Of a stretch of DNA of 35,760 bases, positions 1 through 6,730 are shown one piece after another. The position numbers and the translations under genes are program-made. Under the pieces are notes generated by a model. It ran no database searches. It was not told the DNA's origin and saw nothing but the letters and a program-made list of their open reading frames with translations. The stretch comes from an uncultured Clostridia bacterium (GTDB lineage: Bacteria; Bacillota; Clostridia; Christensenellales; UBA1242). The stretch lies in NCBI GenBank assembly GCA_944332315.1, contig CALVJT010000004.1, positions 1 through 35,760 of the forward strand. The letters are read 5' to 3'. The stretch's first letter is position 1. Each line of letters opens with the position of its first letter.

Positions 1-1
1 A

Positions 2-169
2 TTTAACTACACAAGCTCACCAGATAAACCGAAATTCACAGTTGAAGAAAACATAGAAACAGAAAAGCAGATAAATTCTGCTTTATCTAATACCTCAAGT
101 TCGTGCTTATACCCTCAGTCCGCACCACAAAAACCCGAACTTTTAGTTCGGGTTTTTATATTTGTTTAA
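2..169 (+). CDS. Possible 3' end of a truncated gene
   Basis: Frame 2 is open from the window edge to a TAA at 167-169, giving about 55 residues. The first 30 (SSPDKPKFTVEENIETEK...) look like ordinary hydrophilic protein. The last part, reading QKPELLVRVFIFV, is simply the translated terminator hairpin, so if the gene is real its stop lies beyond its own terminator, which is unusual. The stretch could instead be the 3' end of an untranslated RNA. I do not recognise a family, and the start lies outside the window. Confidence 0.3.
   Translation, partial: FNYTSSPDKPKFTVEENIETEKQINSALSNTSSSCLYPQSAPQKPELLVRVFIFV
130..158 (+). terminator. Rho-independent terminator
   Basis: AAACCCGAAC and GTTCGGGTTT form a perfect stem around a TTTTA loop, followed by a T run. 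It is a strong intrinsic terminator for whatever enters from the left edge. The A-tract on its 5' side could also let it work on the other strand. Confidence 0.85.
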
Positions 170-258
170 ATTCTTTATTATTAATGGTGGTATTAATTAT
201 ATATTCTTTCTGCTAAATATTTAACTACCCCCTCTACACACTCAAATATTATAGAACC
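170..258 (+). repeat. Dispersed intergenic repeat, copy A
   Basis: First of nine copies of a roughly 100 bp element. In its forward sense the element starts GGTTCTTTATTATTAATGG and ends AATATTATAGAACC. It carries GGGGTA near the left end, CTACCCC near the right end, and TTTGCTAA once or twice in the middle. The two ends are imperfect inverted repeats of about 21 bp. Copy A keeps the left end from TTCTTTATTATTAATGG, a single CTGCTAAATATTTAACTACC core and the full right end. It lies directly behind the terminator of the upstream gene. Confidence 0.8.
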
Positions 259-345
259 TTTGTTTCTTTGCGAAATGTGGGGTATAAATGTTACATTCTA
301 TATAAAATGTTAGGAACGCAATTGCAAATTAATGTTAAAACTTAA

Positions 346-392
346 ATCAATACCCCAATTGTTGTTATTATATCTAAAATTGGGGTATTGAT
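346..392. repeat. Large perfect hairpin with A/T-rich loop
   Basis: The 15-base arm ATCAATACCCCAATT at 346-360 is perfectly complementary to AATTGGGGTATTGAT at 378-392, with a 17-base A/T-rich loop. The loop-proximal arm and loop are duplicated directly downstream at 393-423. There is no clean T-tract after the stem, so a role as terminator is uncertain. The surrounding 259-632 interval holds no gene that I can see. Confidence 0.75.
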
Positions 393-423
393 ATACCCCA
401 ATTGTTGTTATTATATCTAAAAT
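393..423 (+). repeat. Second copy of a 31-bp direct repeat
   Basis: Positions 350-380 and 393-423 are identical over 31 bases, starting ATACCCCAATTGTTG and ending ATATCTAAAAT. Only 12 bp separate them, and these belong to the right arm of the hairpin. The second copy lacks a right arm of its own. This looks like slippage duplication of half of a palindromic element. With two units and a 12-bp spacer it is not a CRISPR array. Confidence 0.85.
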
Positions 424-632
424 TTAATAATTGCTTTATTTTGAAATGACGGCGCAAAAATTATAGAAAATTTGCAAAGATTAGAACTATTTTGTAAATA
501 AGATAGAACCTAAATTGATTGTATCAACATTCTATAATCAAATTAAATGTTGTTTATAAATTATTGCGATTAAGTTGATTTTTATATTAGGTTTATGATA
601 TCCTTAATTGAAATAAAAATTAGGAGAACATT

Positions 633-1100
633 ATGAAAAATATTCGTTTTGAAAAACATTACTACAAAGGCGTTGTTTCCCCTTTTGCAACATCTTACGA
701 GGCAGTTGAGTTTGAATTTGGAGATGAGATTTACATAACTGTTGAACGCGAACATTATCTTGCAGTTGGGCACAAGACACAAGCAATTAAGGGCAAGGCT
801 AATATGAACGATATAGAATATGGCTTTGATAAAAAATTGATGACAAAAAATTTTAATCTTTTTGCTAAAGATTTGAAAAAAGATTACAAAGATGATTTTT
901 TTATAAATCAAGTGCCTTATAATTTATCCTACGATATTGTTATTGTTGATGGAGAGGAATACAAATTTTCAATTTGCGATAGCACGGATGAGGCGTATTA
1001 TGATTTGCTTGATTACATTGAGGATATACTAGATTTTATCTCAATGCCTACAAAACTTTTAGCAAGTGTATTATCGCAGGAGCCATTCCAAAAATGCTAA
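633..1100 (+). CDS. Hypothetical protein, 155 aa
   Basis: No family is recognised. The start is well set: AGGAGA sits seven bases before the ATG. The product is soluble, with no signal peptide or membrane segment. It has an N-terminal half rich in aromatic and acidic residues (YEAVEFEFGDEIYITVERE), a Lys/Asp-rich middle around residues 68-88, and a C-terminal segment (YDIVIVDGEEYKFSICDSTDE) followed by a predicted helix rich in Asp, Ile and Leu. It ends in a lone Cys. It is monocistronic, flanked by AT-rich spacers of several hundred bases with a dispersed repeat on each side, so context gives no clue to function. Its codon use resembles that of its neighbours. Confidence 0.7.
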   Translation: MKNIRFEKHYYKGVVSPFATSYEAVEFEFGDEIYITVEREHYLAVGHKTQAIKGKANMNDIEYGFDKKLMTKNFNLFAKDLKKDYKDDFFINQVPYNLSYDIVIVDGEEYKFSICDSTDEAYYDLLDYIEDILDFISMPTKLLASVLSQEPFQKC

Positions 1101-1303
1101 AAATTTTAGTTTAATAGACAAACTACATAAAAAAAATTGAAAATGATATTAAAATAAAATCACAACAGCACACCAAAACAAAATTTGCAATAAAATTAAA
1201 CGAATCTAATATAATTTATTTTTAATTTATTTTTACATTTAATCTTTGCCCTACAAAATGCAATTATTTGCATTTATAAAAAAAAATATTCGCAAAAATT
1301 AAT

Positions 1304-1407
1304 GGTTTTATAATATTCGTGGGAGGTTCACAAATTTAGCCGAAAAAGCTTAGTACTAGTTTGGATTTATAATTCACTCACCCACTCCCCAATTGATAAT
1401 AAAGAAC
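1304..1407 (-). repeat. Dispersed intergenic repeat, copy B
   Basis: Reverse-oriented copy of the element described at 170-258. The right end (TAATATTCGTGGGAGG on the plus strand) and left end (TTGATAATAAAGAAC) are both preserved, with the inner GCTTAGTA and AGCCGAAAAAGC core diverged. It lies between two genes on the same strand and ends 23 bases before the next start codon, so it may overlap the leader or promoter of that gene. The rest of the 1101-1430 spacer is AT-rich with nothing else recognisable. Confidence 0.75.
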
Positions 1408-1430
1408 AAAAATAATAAAAAGGATGCAAA

Positions 1431-1931
1431 ATGCAAATTATATACATACATCACGGTTTTATTGATAAATCTACGCCACACTCGCAACAAAAACCGCTAC
1501 ATAAATTAGGCAAAAAGGATGCAAAGCTAGTTGCCGAATTGCTAAACATTTTTCAGACGCAAAGCAACAGCATAAAGGCAATTTATTCCTCACCTTACTT
1601 GCGTTGCGAGCAAACTGCTAAAATTGCTAACAAACACTTAAAATTAGATATTGTTTATGACGATAGACTAAATGAAATTGAAAAAACTGAAACGCTTGTA
1701 GATTTGTACGCACGAACTAGAGAGTTTATGGCAGATATTGTACATAAGTATGATAAAAAAGATAGTGTTGTTTGCGTTACAAGCGGGCTTAATATTGTGC
1801 CATTTATATTTTTATCCTACAATTTACCAATGCACAATGATATGCCTACGATAGGAGTACCAAGTTGCTCCCCTATTGTTTTGACAATTGACAAGGAAAA
1901 TTTTGTAGTAGAAGGAGATGCAAAACTATGA
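1431..1931 (+). CDS. Histidine phosphatase (phosphoglycerate mutase-like) family protein, catalytic site altered
   Basis: The 166-aa product has the layout of the histidine phosphatase superfamily. An N-terminal strand ends in HHG (residues 7-9) where active members have RHG. It is followed by KLGKKDAK, then SSPYLRCEQTAKIA (residues 53-66), the conserved second phosphate-binding segment with Arg58, then DDRLNEIE around 77-84, and finally VVCVTSGLN (113-121) where the family normally has a second catalytic His in a VSHG-like motif. His8, the residue equivalent to the phospho-acceptor, is kept. The Arg before it is His and the second His is Ser118, so activity may be weak, changed or lost. AAAAAGGA lies six bases before the ATG. 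The stop overlaps the start of the next gene (ATGA), which implies translational coupling. Confidence 0.75.
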   Translation: MQIIYIHHGFIDKSTPHSQQKPLHKLGKKDAKLVAELLNIFQTQSNSIKAIYSSPYLRCEQTAKIANKHLKLDIVYDDRLNEIEKTETLVDLYARTREFMADIVHKYDKKDSVVCVTSGLNIVPFIFLSYNLPMHNDMPTIGVPSCSPIVLTIDKENFVVEGDAKL

Positions 1932-2206
1932 TACATTCGCTTGCTGGCGGAGATATGCGCTTTAATAATTTACACGATATTGTTAAAGTTGAAATTATTG
2001 AAGGAATGAGTACGGGCAACATCTATTGGTTTTTAACTAACCCTATGCTAGACTTAAAAGATGGCGATTTAGTGATTGTGCCTTTAGGCCGAAACGAGAT
2101 TTTTACTAAAGCAAAAGTTTTGCGAGTAGATAAAAATGTGCCCGAACATAACTTTCCTATGCCTATAAAGCGGATGAAAGAAGTTGTGCGCAAAATAGAT
2201 AGTTAA
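1928..2206 (+). CDS. Small hypothetical protein, coupled to the phosphatase-like gene
   Basis: A 92-aa soluble protein of no recognised family. Its central part (residues 40-70, including LDLKDGDLVIVPLGRNE followed by AKVLRVD) reads as a small beta-barrel of the kind found in nucleic-acid-binding or PriA N-terminal-like modules, but this is only resemblance. The ATG overlaps the preceding stop by four bases and has AAGGAG ten bases upstream, inside the end of the preceding gene. An internal ATG at residue 10 also has a GGAG, but too close to it. Co-translation suggests that it works with the histidine-phosphatase-like protein. Confidence 0.65.
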   Translation: MIHSLAGGDMRFNNLHDIVKVEIIEGMSTGNIYWFLTNPMLDLKDGDLVIVPLGRNEIFTKAKVLRVDKNVPEHNFPMPIKRMKEVVRKIDS

Positions 2207-2354
2207 TACAAATGCTACGCTATGAACGCTTTTTATAAATAAAACCTCTAAATAAATAATTAGCATTTATAAAATAGGTAGATAAGCCCTACTTTATAAG
2301 GTTAGAAAAAAATTTTAATATAGATTACTTTATGTTTACATTAATAATTAATCT

Positions 2355-2386
2355 AATACCCCCAGCAAAACTGGGGGTATTATTAT
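2355..2386 (+). terminator. Probable terminator at a convergent junction
   Basis: AATACCCCCAG and CTGGGGGTATT form an 11-bp perfect stem around CAAAA, followed by ATTAT rather than a continuous T run. It sits about 150 bases beyond the stop at 2206 and should end the 1431-2206 transcript. The rest of the 2207-2476 spacer is AT-rich with no gene and no copy of the dispersed repeat. Confidence 0.7.
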
Positions 2387-2476
2387 AAAAAAGCCTGTGC
2401 AAAATGTTGATTTTTTATATAATTATCTCATTTACCCCTCTATATTAACATTTCCCTTCTATATTAATTAAGGAGT

Positions 2477-2527
2477 AAAAAAAATTGCAAGAAATTTGCA
2501 ATGCTTTTTTAGCAAATTTTCTTACAA
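2477..2527 (-). terminator. Terminator of the glycolytic operon
   Basis: Directly after the phosphodiesterase stop, the minus strand reads an imperfect stem (TTGTAAGAAAATTTGC against GCAAATTTCTTGCAA), then a run of eight T. It marks the 3' end of the 8365-2528 operon. Confidence 0.8.
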
Positions 2528-3004
2528 TTAATATACTTGATAAATTTTAGTTGTAACTAAGCCTTTATCGTCTATAATTAGCATACCAAATGTGTTGTTT
2601 TTTAGCATCCCCTTGCCTAAGCTACCTGGGTTGAGCACAATTAAACCATTTTCGAGCTGAGTTTGAAAGGCTATGTGCGTATGCCCAAACACTGCAATAT
2701 CGGCTTTTAATTCATCCGCCTTTTGAAAGAGTTTGTTCATACCCATTTTTACTCCGTATTTATGCCCGTGCGTCATAAATATTTTTTTGCCACTTATTTC
2801 TATAAGCAAATCATCATCAAAATTGATATCTCCATCCCCATTGCCTTTAACGATGAATATTTTATCCTTTAGGGGTTTTATAAACTGCATTATATCTGCT
2901 ACATAATCCCCTAAAAAAAGCACATAATCGTAATCAATTTCGGTCAACACCCTTTTAAGGTTGCTAAGATTTTTGTGAGAATCGGATATAACTAATATAT
3001 TCAT
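2528..3004 (-). CDS. YfcE/MJ0936-family metallophosphodiesterase
   Basis: A 158-aa single-domain calcineurin-like phosphoesterase, the usual length for the YfcE/MJ0936/YsnB group, which hydrolyses phosphodiester substrates with bound divalent metals. The metal-ligand motifs appear in order: ISDSHKN (residues 6-12), LGDYVAD (31-37), KGNGDGD near residue 55, MTHGHK (about 75-80) and VFGHTH (about 104-109). The GNGD motif replaces the commoner GNCD, and the Asn is retained. It is the last gene of the pgk-tpiA-gpmI operon, 12 bases after a small membrane protein gene, and is followed at once by a terminator. The physiological substrate cannot be told from sequence. Confidence 0.9.
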   Translation of the reverse strand: MNILVISDSHKNLSNLKRVLTEIDYDYVLFLGDYVADIMQFIKPLKDKIFIVKGNGDGDINFDDDLLIEISGKKIFMTHGHKYGVKMGMNKLFQKADELKADIAVFGHTHIAFQTQLENGLIVLNPGSLGKGMLKNNTFGMLIIDDKGLVTTKIYQVY

Positions 3005-3016
3005 ACTTTTTTACCT

Positions 3017-3250
3017 TTACCAATAAATAATATACAGTATTAATATTGCAAAGAACAATAAACTTAAAAGAAACATCCCCGTTTTGAAAGGTATTAGTTT
3101 TTTATCTTTTGTGACAATTGATTTTGCTAGGCACAAACTGCCCAATGCAAAGCATACCAAGCAAATTAATGCCTTCCAATAATCTGGCAAGCTCCTTATT
3201 AACTCGTTTACTAGATTGTTCCACACATCCAGCATCATTGAAATATTCAT
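3017..3250 (-). CDS. Small two-span membrane protein
   Basis: A 77-aa protein with two hydrophobic segments (about residues 26-42 and 55-76) joined by a short Lys-rich loop (IVTKDKKLIPFK), so both ends should lie on the same side of the membrane. It ends in a Tyr/Trp-rich tail. GGAGG lies before the ATG. It is placed 51 bases after gpmI and 12 bases before the phosphodiesterase gene and is probably co-transcribed with both. No family is recognised. Confidence 0.65.
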   Translation of the reverse strand: MNISMMLDVWNNLVNELIRSLPDYWKALICLVCFALGSLCLAKSIVTKDKKLIPFKTGMFLLSLLFFAILILYIIYW

Positions 3251-3301
3251 CGCTTTCCTCCAACATACATTATATTATAAGTTGCAAAATTTGTCAAGGT
3301 A

Positions 3302-4810
3302 TTAGTGTTTAATAATGCTTTGGCAGGTCATCTCTTTAGGTTTTTGTATGCCCATAATATCTAGTATTGTTGGGGCTATGTTTGAAAGTGCAAAATCACC
3401 ATCATTAAATTTTACAGATTTATCGCACACTATAAATGGCACGGGATTGAGGGTATGCGCTGTTATAACTTGTCCGTTTTCGTCCACCATACATTCGGCA
3501 TTGCCGTGGTCGGCGGTTATTAAAATTGTATACCCATTTTTATTTTTGTACAATTTTTGCAAAGCTTTATCTACTGTTTTAACGGCAATTTCTGTTGCCT
3601 TTAGATTGCCTGTGTGCCCTACCATATCCCCATTTGCAAAGTTTAGGACAATTAAATCGAACTTTGCTTGTTGCATAGCCTGCACGGCGCTATCGGCAAT
3701 TTTTTCGGCTTGCATTTGGGGCTTTAAGTCGAAAGTTGCTACATTATCGGAATTGTGCAAAATGCGCTCCTCATTTTTATAGGGCTTTTCTCTTAGCCCA
3801 TTGAAAAAATATGTCACATGTGCGTACTTTGTTGTTTCGGCTATTTTTAGCACTTTACCGCCCGCTTTTGTAACAACTTCGGTAAGGTTATTTTTTATCA
3901 ATTTTTGCTTAAAGGCACACTCAACGCCCATAGCATCAAGTTCTGCGCTATAGCTTGTCATAGTGGTTAAATTATATGTTGCATCTGTAGGGAATTTATC
4001 AAATTTGCTATCTACCAAAGCATAGGATAGTTGCCTTGCTCTATCTGCTCTAAAATTCGTAAATATAACATAATCGCCCCTTTTGAACCCGCCATACTCG
4101 CTATTAACTAGTGGCTTAATAAATTCGTCAGTTTCGCCCAAAGATAACTTTCCCTTAAGAGTTTTTAGCATATCATCGGTCTTTTGCCCTGTACCTTTGA
4201 CAATTGCTTGATACGCTATGTTTGTTCTATCAAAGTGCGATTCTCTATCCATAGCATAGTATCTGCCAACTATGGTGGCTAGTTTACCAATTTTTAAGCT
4301 TTCTATGGCGCTCAATAACTCTTTTATGAAATTATCGCTTATACTAGGCAAGGTATCTCGCCCATCTGTGATGGCGTGTATAAATACCCTTTTTATGCCA
4401 CAACTTTTTGCCATTTGTAGCACAGCAATTATGTGCTGTAAACTGCCATGCACGCCCCCGTTGGATGCTATGCCTACTATGTGCAGTGCTTTGCGCTTTG
4501 TTTTGGCTTCGTTAATTGTATTTAGTAGCACTTGATTTTTATAAAAGGAGCCATCGTTTATTGCGGAATTTATGGTCAACAGCTCTTGCAATGCAACTCT
4601 ACCTGCGCCTATGTTTTGGTGCCCTACCTCGCTGTTCCCTATCTGCCCAGCAGGCAACCCAACATATTCGCTTGATGCGTGCAAAAGTGCGCTAGGAAAT
4701 TTTTTAAGCGCTTTGTTTAGAAATTTGGGTTTTGCCAATTTTACGGCATTGCCCACTTTTTTATCGCTTATGCCAATGCCATCCATAATTGCTAAAAGTA
4801 CTTTATTCAT
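3302..4810 (-). CDS. gpmI: 2,3-bisphosphoglycerate-independent phosphoglycerate mutase
   Basis: Converts 3-phosphoglycerate to 2-phosphoglycerate through a phosphoserine intermediate, using two Mn ions. The 502-aa length is typical. MDGIG (residues 9-13) supplies the first metal Asp, and GQIGNSEVGHQNIGAG carries the nucleophile Ser60. ITDGRDT and GRYYAMDR line the substrate site of the inserted domain. NFANGDMVGHTG and ITADHGNAE near the C-terminus supply metal ligands; the first has Gly where NFANPDMVGH is usual. It lies 11 bases after tpiA, with GGAG before the ATG, and continues the lower-glycolysis order pgk-tpiA-gpmI. Enolase is not in the window. Confidence 0.97.
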   Translation of the reverse strand: MNKVLLAIMDGIGISDKKVGNAVKLAKPKFLNKALKKFPSALLHASSEYVGLPAGQIGNSEVGHQNIGAGRVALQELLTINSAINDGSFYKNQVLLNTINEAKTKRKALHIVGIASNGGVHGSLQHIIAVLQMAKSCGIKRVFIHAITDGRDTLPSISDNFIKELLSAIESLKIGKLATIVGRYYAMDRESHFDRTNIAYQAIVKGTGQKTDDMLKTLKGKLSLGETDEFIKPLVNSEYGGFKRGDYVIFTNFRADRARQLSYALVDSKFDKFPTDATYNLTTMTSYSAELDAMGVECAFKQKLIKNNLTEVVTKAGGKVLKIAETTKYAHVTYFFNGLREKPYKNEERILHNSDNVATFDLKPQMQAEKIADSAVQAMQQAKFDLIVLNFANGDMVGHTGNLKATEIAVKTVDKALQKLYKNKNGYTILITADHGNAECMVDENGQVITAHTLNPVPFIVCDKSVKFNDGDFALSNIAPTILDIMGIQKPKEMTCQSIIKH

Positions 4811-4821
4811 AACTACTCCAT

Positions 4822-5520
4822 TTACGATATTATTATTTGATAAAATTCATCTGGCTCTAAACTTGCTCCGCCTACTAAAAAACCACTTATGCTATTTATA
4901 GTTTTTAATTCCTTTACATTTGTGGTTTTTACACTGCCACCATATAAAATAGGTAGCGTTGTATTATAGTTTTGCTTTAGTACGGAATTTATATAATTTG
5001 CCATTTCATCGATATCGGCATTTTGAGCTACCACGCCTGTTCCTATTGCCCAAACGGGTTCGTATGCAATTATAATGTTCGAATAGCTAGATAAATTATC
5101 CAAAGCACTTGTCAATTGCCTTTTTATGACATCAAACTTCTGCTCTCGTTCAAGCAAAGTTTCGCCCACGCAAAGGACAATTTCGACTTCATACTCTTTA
5201 GCAAGTTTTACTTTTTCTGCAATTAGTGCATCCGATTCGTTAAAAATGTGTCGTCTTTCGCTATGGCCAATAAGCACAGATTTGCAACCTAAATCTATAG
5301 CCTGCTCTATGCTGGTTTCGCCCGTAAATGCGCCCCACTTTTGCGATGCTATATTTTGTGTGCCAATTGGATGTTCGGTCGATTTTACTGCGCCATCTAT
5401 TAGTGCGGGTGAAACAAAGAAACACACTTGCTGGTTTATATTATATTGATTAAATTTTTCGAAGTAATCTACTACTTCTTTGCTAGTTTTGTTTAGCTTA
5501 AAATTTGCATAATACCTCAT
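4822..5520 (-). CDS. tpiA: Triosephosphate isomerase
   Basis: Interconverts dihydroxyacetone phosphate and glyceraldehyde 3-phosphate. At 232 aa it is slightly short for a bacterial enzyme (about 250). All catalytic elements are present: Asn6 and Lys8 in ANFKLN (NWKMN in most enzymes), His86 in IGHSERR, Glu154 in AYEPVWAIGTG, which also begins the mobile loop, and the phosphate-binding YGGSV and LVGGASL near the end. The start lies three bases after the pgk stop, and its Shine-Dalgarno sequence falls within the last pgk codons. Trp is replaced by Phe in the N-terminal motif, a tolerated change. Confidence 0.97.
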   Translation of the reverse strand: MRYYANFKLNKTSKEVVDYFEKFNQYNINQQVCFFVSPALIDGAVKSTEHPIGTQNIASQKWGAFTGETSIEQAIDLGCKSVLIGHSERRHIFNESDALIAEKVKLAKEYEVEIVLCVGETLLEREQKFDVIKRQLTSALDNLSSYSNIIIAYEPVWAIGTGVVAQNADIDEMANYINSVLKQNYNTTLPILYGGSVKTTNVKELKTINSISGFLVGGASLEPDEFYQIIIS

Positions 5521-5523
5521 AAT

Positions 5524-6714
5524 CTATTCTTTATCCTTTAAGTTTACAAGCCCTGGTAATTCCTCGCCCTCTAGCATAGCAAGCGAAGCTCCACCGCCTG
5601 TAGATACAAAGTAAAAATCTGGCTCGTATCCATAACTGCGCACTGCTGCGGCACTATCTCCGCCACCTACTATCATTTGATTAGGGTTTTGCGCCATTGC
5701 TTTTGCAATCGCTCTTGTGCCCTTTGAGAATCTTTTGTACTCGAATACGCCCATTGGTCCATTCCAATATGCGGTTTTTGCTTGATTTATTAGTTTTGTA
5801 TAAAGTCTTATAGTTTTAGGCCCAATATCCATACCTATGCCCCCCTCTGGAAAACGCTCTGTGGAGCAAACATCGTATTCGGCTAAAAACGAAAATTCCT
5901 TTGCTACCAAGTGGTCTACAGGCAAACCTATTTTTACTTTTTTGTTTTCTGCCTTTTCTAGCAACAGTTTTGCATACTCTATTTTAGATTCATCTACCTT
6001 GCTTGCACCAACATTGTAGCCCTGCGCAGCCAAAAATGTATATGCCATAGCTCCGCCTATTAGTATGCAATCTACTTTATCAATAAGGTTCGAAATCAAC
6101 TTTATTTTGTCACTGACTTTTGCCCCGCCCAGTATGACAACAAATGGTCGGTTTGGATTTTCAATTAGTCCAGAAAAGACTTCAACTTCCTTTGTCATAA
6201 GGAGCCCACAATAGGAAGGAATGAACTTTGTTATAGCAGCAATTGATGCGTGCGCTCTGTGAGCAGTGCCGAATGCATCGTTGCAATAGATATCTGCAAT
6301 ATCCGCAAGTTTTTTAGCAAACTCCTCATCATTTTGTTCCTCTTCCTCATAGAATCTAATGTTTTCTAGAACCATAACATCGCCGTTTTTCATTGTTCTA
6401 AGCATTTTTTGCATATGCTCCGAAAACAGTTCCTTTTCAAACAAAATAGGCATATCGAGCAGTTCTTTTAATTTTTCTACCACAGGCTGGAGCGAATACT
6501 CGGGCATCACTTTGCCTTTAGGACGCCCCAAGTGCGATACTATTATTACTTTTGCACCCTTTTCGATTAAAAACTTTATTGTTGGCAGTGCCTCTATTAT
6601 CTTTTTATCATCCGAAATAACGCCATTTTTGTTTATAGGCACATTAAGGTCATCCCTTAATAGCACTTTTGTCCCTTCAAGATACTTATAATCTGTAATA
6701 CTAGCTTTGTTCAT
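5524..6714 (-). CDS. pgk: Phosphoglycerate kinase
   Basis: Transfers the acyl phosphate of 1,3-bisphosphoglycerate to ADP. The 396-aa length is canonical. The N-terminal signature reads LLRDDLNVPINKNG where most enzymes have RVDFNVP. SHLGRPKG lies around residues 60-67, and VLENIRFYEEEE and AHRAHAS form the substrate side. VILGGAKVSDKI, NGPMGVFE and VGGGDSAAAV near the C-terminus form the nucleotide side. AAGGAGAGG lies before the ATG. It starts 16 bases after the Na/Pi cotransporter gene, so the two are almost certainly one transcript. gapA, the usual upstream neighbour, is absent here. Confidence 0.97.
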   Translation of the reverse strand: MNKASITDYKYLEGTKVLLRDDLNVPINKNGVISDDKKIIEALPTIKFLIEKGAKVIIVSHLGRPKGKVMPEYSLQPVVEKLKELLDMPILFEKELFSEHMQKMLRTMKNGDVMVLENIRFYEEEEQNDEEFAKKLADIADIYCNDAFGTAHRAHASIAAITKFIPSYCGLLMTKEVEVFSGLIENPNRPFVVILGGAKVSDKIKLISNLIDKVDCILIGGAMAYTFLAAQGYNVGASKVDESKIEYAKLLLEKAENKKVKIGLPVDHLVAKEFSFLAEYDVCSTERFPEGGIGMDIGPKTIRLYTKLINQAKTAYWNGPMGVFEYKRFSKGTRAIAKAMAQNPNQMIVGGGDSAAAVRSYGYEPDFYFVSTGGGASLAMLEGEELPGLVNLKDKE

Positions 6715-6730
6715 AATTTCCTCTCCTTTT

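Noticed and set aside
350-423. Possible CRISPR array from identical 31-bp units
   Set aside because: There are only two units, the spacer is 12 bp and belongs to a palindrome, and no cas genes are present.
582-911. 109-codon minus-strand frame overlapping the orphan gene
   Set aside because: Rich in Phe, Ile and Cys, no ribosome binding site, and fully antisense to a gene with a clear AGGAGA start.
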